Below, in pieces: positions 5,853 through 9,420 of a stretch of DNA of 9,420 nucleotides. The stretch comes from CAIPFQ01 sp964641775 (GTDB taxonomy: Bacteria; Chlamydiota; Chlamydiia; Chlamydiales; SM23-39): contig CAZXLK010000054.1 in the NCBI GenBank assembly GCA_964641775.1, forward strand, positions 1 to 9,420, written 5' to 3'. The notes under the pieces were generated by a model, which saw only the letters and a list, made by a program, of their open reading frames with translations, made no database searches and was not told the DNA's origin. A program made the position numbers and the translations under genes. Within the stretch, counting starts at the first letter, position 1, and the number at the start of each line of letters is the position of its first letter.

Positions 5853-6293
5853 ATGAGCATAGCTCCAGTAGCAACCCCGCACAACCAAGTAGCTAATTTA
5901 GCGAAAAGTGTACAAACCCAAATTACAACTAGAAAACCATGTTCTTGTTCTTTATCCAACATCAAAAATGATCTGGAAAAGGATATTGAAAGATGTATAG
6001 AGGTGATTGAATTAGCAGAACAAAACAAAACTTTCAAAGAACTTTACCGGGCGGCCATAATAGTAGCTAAAATAGCGGAGAAACTCATTGAGCAGTATGC
6101 ACCAAATACTGAGATGGCTGCAATCGCAAATGAAATTGACCTTATTAAACAATTGACTGAGGAAGTGATTCAGGATTTAGAAGATAAGCAAAAACTGGAA
6201 GCAGATTTGCCAAATGTGATCGCCTTGGTTACAAAAATTGTAGATTTTGCCATAGCCAATCTACCGGCGATAAGTAAATGCACTATTCAATAA
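5853..6293 (+). CDS. P6: small paralogous protein with C-terminal CaaX box (CTIQ)
   Basis: This is a hypothetical protein of 146 residues. The start is fixed by AAAGGAGG (5841-5848) and by the 20-nt identity with the P5 start region; a longer TTG reading from 5787 would overlap P5 and is less likely. It aligns with P5 along most of its length: the Cys-bearing segment RKPCSCSLS (Cys30, Cys32, then Cys48), AAIIVAKIAEKLIEQYAP (67-84), IANEIDLIKQ, and the motif ALVTKIVDFAI (124-134). Relative to P5 it carries an extra charged stretch of about a dozen residues (around 104-117, with QDLEDKQKLE). The tail ANLPAISK leads to C-T-I-Q (Cys143, codons 6279-6290). The CTIQ codons differ from those in P5 only at synonymous third positions. 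No signal peptide or membrane span was seen. Confidence 0.9.
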   Translation: MSIAPVATPHNQVANLAKSVQTQITTRKPCSCSLSNIKNDLEKDIERCIEVIELAEQNKTFKELYRAAIIVAKIAEKLIEQYAPNTEMAAIANEIDLIKQLTEEVIQDLEDKQKLEADLPNVIALVTKIVDFAIANLPAISKCTIQ

Positions 6294-6294
6294 A

Positions 6295-6735
6295 ATGATC
6301 GCGATAGAAGCCGGAAATGAAGAATGTTTTTCAGTTTATTGGGAAGCAAAAAAGCTTTGCTACCAGGCAGTGAATAAACTCACATCTCGTAAGGATTTAC
6401 CCAAAGCAATAGAAGCGGCTACTCCTTATCTTCTCTTAAGCTTTGATCTTATCGTAACAGATGAAGAAAATATTCCTACAGCTCCATGGCAAGTTGTTAG
6501 GGATGGGATATCAGTAGCTGTCTTGGTATCGGAAGCAGCTATGCAATTTTTTAAGGCAATGGATGTTCAAAAAAGTACTAGTTCTATCAAAGAAGACTTG
6601 AAAATCATAGATAAAGCCCACAATATCGATTTTGAAAAGGAAGACTTGTCCGATTTAGCCCATGAAGCAATTGCCGCATCGCAGCGGGTGCTTAATTTTG
6701 TACATAATACAATCAATCCCTGTATTATTTTATGA
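6295..6735 (+). CDS. P7: small paralogous protein with C-terminal geranylgeranyl-type CaaX box (CIIL)
   Basis: This is a hypothetical protein of 146 residues. The ATG lies one base after the P6 stop (TAA-A-ATG) and no good ribosome site is visible, so translation is probably coupled to P6. Family features are an N-terminal helix (YWEAKKLCYQAVNKL, 15-29), a central hydrophobic helix (ISVAVLVSEAAMQFF, 72-86), KEDLKIIDKA (99-108) as in P3, and the motif AASQRVLNFVH (127-137). The short tail NTINP ends in C-I-I-L (Cys143, codons 6721-6732). A final Leu in a CaaX box favours geranylgeranyltransferase I over farnesyltransferase in eukaryotes, unlike the Gln-ending boxes of P1, P2, P5 and P6. The last codons overlap the start of P8 through ATGA. 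No signal peptide or transmembrane segment was seen. Confidence 0.88.
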   Translation: MIAIEAGNEECFSVYWEAKKLCYQAVNKLTSRKDLPKAIEAATPYLLLSFDLIVTDEENIPTAPWQVVRDGISVAVLVSEAAMQFFKAMDVQKSTSSIKEDLKIIDKAHNIDFEKEDLSDLAHEAIAASQRVLNFVHNTINPCIIL

Positions 6736-7142
6736 TTCATTTATCTATTTCTAAAGCCTTTGAATTTGCTTGGGACTATGCAAATGAAAATCCTGGAAAG
6801 GTGACTTTAGCAGTATCGGCCATTTTTTTACTGATTTTTTATTGGGTTGAGAGAAAATATGACTCTCAGCATGAACTGATGATACTGGATGCGGGAAGAA
6901 GAAGGTGTTGGAATCTTTCTTCTCATGGAATACATAACGAACATTTGATAAAAGCTGCCATTTCCATCGAGAAAGTGATCCATCATTTCGGAAAACCAAA
7001 GATTCGTTTTCACTCGATCATGGCAGCAAGAGATGAACTTAAAGAAGTGCTGCTTTTGACTTCTCGCATGGGAATAGATGTACCCGCCATCCAAGAAGCC
7101 AAGCAAATTATTGATGAACTGATTCGAAAAAAAATGGATTAG
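6732..7142 (+). CDS. P8: membrane-anchored member of the array (N-terminal transmembrane segment, no CaaX)
   Basis: This is a hypothetical protein of 136 residues. Its ATG overlaps the P7 stop in an ATGA arrangement (6732-6735), indicating translational coupling. Residues 24-39 (VTLAVSAIFLLIFYWV) are one clear hydrophobic segment bounded by Lys23 and by Glu-Arg-Lys, so it is a single-pass membrane anchor near the N-terminus. It is not the long bilobed hydrophobic hairpin of classical chlamydial inclusion membrane proteins. The soluble part retains the family layout: LIKAAISIEKVIHHF (72-86) matches the central helix of P5, and QEAKQIIDELI (121-131) stands where the end motif is expected. It ends in RKKMD with no cysteine tail. 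It converges on the minus-strand CsbD-like gene, sharing 4 bases (7139-7142). Function unknown. Confidence 0.82.
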   Translation: MIHLSISKAFEFAWDYANENPGKVTLAVSAIFLLIFYWVERKYDSQHELMILDAGRRRCWNLSSHGIHNEHLIKAAISIEKVIHHFGKPKIRFHSIMAARDELKEVLLLTSRMGIDVPAIQEAKQIIDELIRKKMD

Positions 7143-7402
7143 CTAGCTTTTCTTTTTTTATCTTCCCATTTATTTTTCTTCTCTCCATGCATAGGCTGCT
7201 GTTTCATGCACTCATCGCAAAAACTGTTGAGTTCTTGCTCAGCCTGCTCTTTTGCAAGCCCATAATGCTTTTGCATAATACCTACGCAAGCTTCCCATTT
7301 TCCATTGATCTGCATCAGATCTTGGTCAGTGAGTTTGCCCCATTTTTGCTTGATCTTACCTTTTAACTCATGCCATTTTCCGGCAAATTGATCTTTATTC
7401 AT
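7139..7402 (-). CDS. CsbD-family small stress-associated protein
   Basis: This 87-residue protein starts MNKDQFAGKWHELKGKIKQKWG, followed by KLTDQDLMQINGKW and HYGLAKEQAEQEL. The order G-x-W-x-x-L-K-G-K-x-x-x-x-W-G-x-L-T-x-x-D, then G, then YG-x-[AS]-x-E-x-A-E, is the CsbD/YjbJ family pattern (a small, soluble, general-stress-induced helical protein of unknown biochemical role). The ATG is preceded on the minus strand by GGAGG (7407-7411). Unlike most members it has a C-terminal extension with two cysteines (FCDECMKQQ) and a very basic tail (KKNKWEDKKRKAS). It lies 52 bp downstream of the DNA glycosylase on the same strand and may be co-transcribed. Its stop overlaps that of P8. Confidence 0.88.
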   Translation of the reverse strand: MNKDQFAGKWHELKGKIKQKWGKLTDQDLMQINGKWEACVGIMQKHYGLAKEQAEQELNSFCDECMKQQPMHGEKKNKWEDKKRKAS

Positions 7403-7454
7403 AAAACCTCCACTTAAGGCTAATAATACAACTTTTATATTAAAATTTGATAAA

Positions 7455-8039
7455 TCATTCAGCTACAAAGCGATAGGGAAGATGAGCGCATTCTTCCGCA
7501 TAGTCGATCCCTATACGGGGTGTTGTCTTAAACGATTGGATCTTAGCTCCTAGATCAGTGATAAAGATCGGGAATTGATCAAGCGGGCTCCCAGTATATA
7601 GGACTGTTACCCCAAGAGCTTCTGTCAGGGCTCCCGGACCGGTTGTTAGGGTCTTATCCACTTTAAGTTTTTTGCGCCTTTTTAACATGATATCGATGCC
7701 ATGAGTTGGCAGGCAAGCCCGAATGAGAACGGCATGTGGGGCTCCCGCAGGGCCTGTTACGACATTCAGAAGGGCGTGAACCCCGTAGCAAAGATAGATA
7801 TAGGCAATACCTCCTTGCCGGTACATCACTTCTGTTCTTTTGGTAAATCTCCCTCCATAGGCATGACTTGCTTTATCGAGGACTCCTGCATAGCTTTCCG
7901 TCTCCGTAATGATGCCGCCGGTTAAATGGCCATCAAAAAATGTAAAAAGATGCATTCCCAAGAGATTTTTAGCTGCAGAGTCTGTGAAAAAATTGGGACC
8001 AAAGCGATTTTGATGAAATTTTTCTGCAATTTTTTTGAT
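7455..8039 (-). CDS. mpg: 3-methyladenine DNA glycosylase (Aag/MPG family), start codon unclear
   Basis: This is a base-excision repair enzyme that flips out and removes alkylated or deaminated purines. The active-site set of the Aag family is present: ITETESY (the equivalents of human E125 and Y127), SHAYGGR (H136), YIYLCYG (Y159), LLNVV (N169) and VLIRA (R182). TTGPGALTEALG and PRIGIDYAEECAHLPYRF complete the fold. The first standard start codons are a TTG at 7961 and an ATG at 7955, but both fall inside the conserved N-terminal LLG segment. The open frame continues upstream with family-like sequence (RFGPNFFTDSAAKNLLG) back to an in-frame TGA at 8040-8042, with no ATG, GTG or TTG on the way. 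I therefore report the full open frame. Initiation could be at ATC (8037-8039) or ATT (8028-8030), or from a TTG at 8041-8043 if the A7 tract (minus strand, 8030-8036) is read one base short. It lies downstream of rnr. Confidence 0.85.
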   Translation of the reverse strand: MKKIAEKFHQNRFGPNFFTDSAAKNLLGMHLFTFFDGHLTGGIITETESYAGVLDKASHAYGGRFTKRTEVMYRQGGIAYIYLCYGVHALLNVVTGPAGAPHAVLIRACLPTHGIDIMLKRRKKLKVDKTLTTGPGALTEALGVTVLYTGSPLDQFPIFITDLGAKIQSFKTTPRIGIDYAEECAHLPYRFVAE

Positions 8040-8040
8040 T

Positions 8041-8080
8041 CAATCCGAGGTCAACTCGAGAAGAGTTGATCGAAGGATTG
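8041..8080. other. Imperfect hairpin immediately upstream of the glycosylase reading frame
   Basis: CAATCC (8041-8046) pairs with GGATTG (8075-8080) and TCAACTC (8051-8057) pairs with GAGTTGA (8063-8069), separated by a small internal loop, for 13 bp in all. No T-run follows on either strand, so it is not a standard intrinsic terminator. In the minus-strand transcript it ends right at the likely start region of the glycosylase, so it could affect initiation or mRNA processing. The remaining rnr-glycosylase gap (8081-8179) shows nothing else that I can support. Confidence 0.45.
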
Positions 8081-8179
8081 AAGCGGAAAAATGGCCAAAA
8101 ATTTCGCAAAAGCTCGCAGGTAACGATTTTTTCACAGACTCTATAGCTACAACATCCGGGTTCAGATAGATTTTTTGAT

Positions 8180-9420
8180 CTAACGCTTTCTTTTCTTTTT
8201 TGCCCGGCGGGCTTGGGGTTGTGAAATGAGAGACCATTGTACTTCTTGAAAAATGTAGTTAATCGAATCCAACCGGACAAAAATTGTTTGGCCGATGGTA
8301 AAACTCTGTCCTGTATGCCTTCCTCGAAAAGACATCTTTGTAGGATTGAATTCATAATAATCATTGCCAATTTCCGAAACATGGATCGAGCCTTCCAAAT
8401 CAAATAAAGTTACTTCAAAATAAAGGGCAAATGGCTTTACTTTTGTGATTGTTGCAGGATAAGTCTGCATTGGATCTTCTTGGAAATAGGTGCTGGCAAG
8501 GCGGAGTTTTTTTAAGACTTTCACTGAGCTCTCTGCCCGAAAAGAAATTCTTTCTTTTTCAGAGCATTTTTGAGCAACTTCTTCTAAATCTGTCTTCTCC
8601 GGTAAATCATTGGTCAAAAGGCGTTGAATAATGAGATCGGTATATCTTCGAATCGGACTTGTAAAATGACAGTAATGCTCAAGTGCTAGCCCATAATGGC
8701 CGATATTATCGGGAGAATAGGAGGCAAGTTTCATACTTCGAATAAAACTGACCGATAATTGCTCCTGCATGGGGGAGTCTTTGGCCTCTTGGAAAAGCTT
8801 TTGGATATCTCGGTGCGTTGGCTTTGCAGGAAGCTGAAATCCAAGCGTTCTTGCAAAGGCATAAAAATCATTAAATGATTCGGCATTAGGCTCTTCATGT
8901 ACGCGGTAAATGAGCGTGTGGCCCTCATTTTGCAAGTGTGTTGCCACAATTTCATTGGCCTTCAGCATGAACTCTTCAATCATTTGATGGGTGATGTCAT
9001 ATTCAATTCGCTCAATCCGTAGAGGCACACCCTTTTTGTCCACAACAAGGGCATTTTCCGTCATGGCAAAATCGATGCTGCCCCGTTCAAATCGCTTTTT
9101 TTTCAAAAGATGGCAAAGCTCCACCATTCTTCGTAATAGCGGCAAATGGGGAGATTTTTTCTTTTTCTCTATAACTTCAAAGGCCTCTTCATACGAAAAG
9201 CGCTTTTTGCTTTTGATTGCTGTTCGGTGGATTTCATAATGGATCAAATCGCCGCCAGGATTGAATGTGGCCATGACCGATTGGGTAAGCCGAATCACCT
9301 TTGGCTTCAGGCTGCAAAGCTCATTGGATAGCTCCTCTGGTAGCATTGGGACGCACTCTCCCGGAAAATAGGTCGAATTGCACCTTAGCAGGCCCTCATT
9401 ATCAAAATGGGTATTTGGAC
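8180..9420 (-). CDS. rnr: Ribonuclease R, C-terminal part (5' end outside window)
   Basis: This is a 3'-to-5' processive exoribonuclease of the RNase II/R (VacB) family that degrades structured RNA. The frame is open from the right edge, and the family sequence STYFPGECVPMLPEELSNELCSL runs upstream of the first visible Met codon (9344-9346), so that Met is internal. The visible part is the C-terminal half of the RNB domain, including SFIRSMKLASYSP, HYGLALEHYCHFTSPIRRYTDLIIQRLL (the conserved FTSPIRRY signature), and SEKERISFRAE. An S1 RNA-binding domain follows, from about YPATITKVKPFALYFE to VRLDSINY. The protein ends in a basic tail (ARRAKKKRKR), as RNase R proteins often do. The catalytic aspartates of the RNB domain lie upstream, outside the window. 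It heads a minus-strand series rnr, glycosylase, csbD-like. Confidence 0.96.
   Translation of the reverse strand, partial: PNTHFDNEGLLRCNSTYFPGECVPMLPEELSNELCSLKPKVIRLTQSVMATFNPGGDLIHYEIHRTAIKSKKRFSYEEAFEVIEKKKKSPHLPLLRRMVELCHLLKKKRFERGSIDFAMTENALVVDKKGVPLRIERIEYDITHQMIEEFMLKANEIVATHLQNEGHTLIYRVHEEPNAESFNDFYAFARTLGFQLPAKPTHRDIQKLFQEAKDSPMQEQLSVSFIRSMKLASYSPDNIGHYGLALEHYCHFTSPIRRYTDLIIQRLLTNDLPEKTDLEEVAQKCSEKERISFRAESSVKVLKKLRLASTYFQEDPMQTYPATITKVKPFALYFEVTLFDLEGSIHVSEIGNDYYEFNPTKMSFRGRHTGQSFTIGQTIFVRLDSINYIFQEVQWSLISQPQARRAKKKRKR

Noticed and set aside
6732..7142. P8 as a classical chlamydial Inc protein
   Set aside because: Inc proteins have a bilobed hydrophobic domain of about 40 residues. 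P8 has a single span of about 16 residues, so only a general membrane-protein call is supported.
8040..8403. Minus-strand open frames between and over the end of rnr (including a segment reading YLNPDVVAIESVKKSLPASF)
   Set aside because: They mostly overlap the S1 domain of RNase R in another frame and lack a start with a ribosome site. No protein family was recognised. The spacer part might hold decayed sequence, but nothing firm supports a gene.
1..9420. CRISPR array, rRNA, insertion sequence or transposase
   Set aside because: I saw no regularly spaced repeats, rRNA-like sequence, or transposase-like protein with terminal inverted repeats.

Overview
The window looks like a chromosomal segment from a member of the Chlamydiae, most likely one of the amoeba- or animal-associated 'environmental' families rather than Chlamydia itself. 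The main clue is the C-terminal end of RpoC (SKTDY...IMGHMIPGGTGYEYHKK), which resembles chlamydial beta' as I remember it. No database search was possible, so this assignment is inference.

Layout. (1) 1-3138, plus strand: the C-terminal three quarters of rpoC (RNA polymerase beta'), entering from the left edge. (2) 3139-3263: hairpin-rich terminator region. (3) 3264-7142, plus strand: eight consecutive small genes (about 135-176 codons). None matches a named family that I recognise, but they share an architecture and a C-terminal helix motif of the form x-A-[ST]-x-x-[IV]-[LV]-x-F-[VA]-[IV], so I read them as a diverged tandem paralogous array, called P1 to P8 here. (4) 7139-9420, minus strand, convergent with the array: a CsbD-like protein, an Aag/MPG-type 3-methyladenine DNA glycosylase with no ordinary start codon, and the C-terminal part of RNase R, which runs off the right edge.

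The most striking observation is that five of the eight array proteins end in a textbook eukaryotic CaaX prenylation box: P1 CSLQ, P2 CAVQ, P5 CTIQ, P6 CTIQ and P7 CIIL. Bacteria have no protein CaaX prenyltransferases, but several intracellular pathogens deliver effectors that the host farnesyltransferase or geranylgeranyltransferase I lipidates. P8, the last member, has no CaaX but carries an N-terminal membrane segment. P3 and P4 have neither. My working hypothesis is a tandem family of small helical host-targeted proteins that have diversified in how they attach to membranes. Secretion, prenylation and function are all unproven.

Likely transcription: a good sigma70-type promoter precedes P3 (for P3-P4) and another precedes P5 (for P5-P8, where genes nearly touch or overlap and appear translationally coupled). 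A 72-nt element able to fold as a four-way junction lies between P2 and P3, followed by a T-run. The array is visibly more AT-rich than rpoC, which suggests an accessory insertion between conserved genes.
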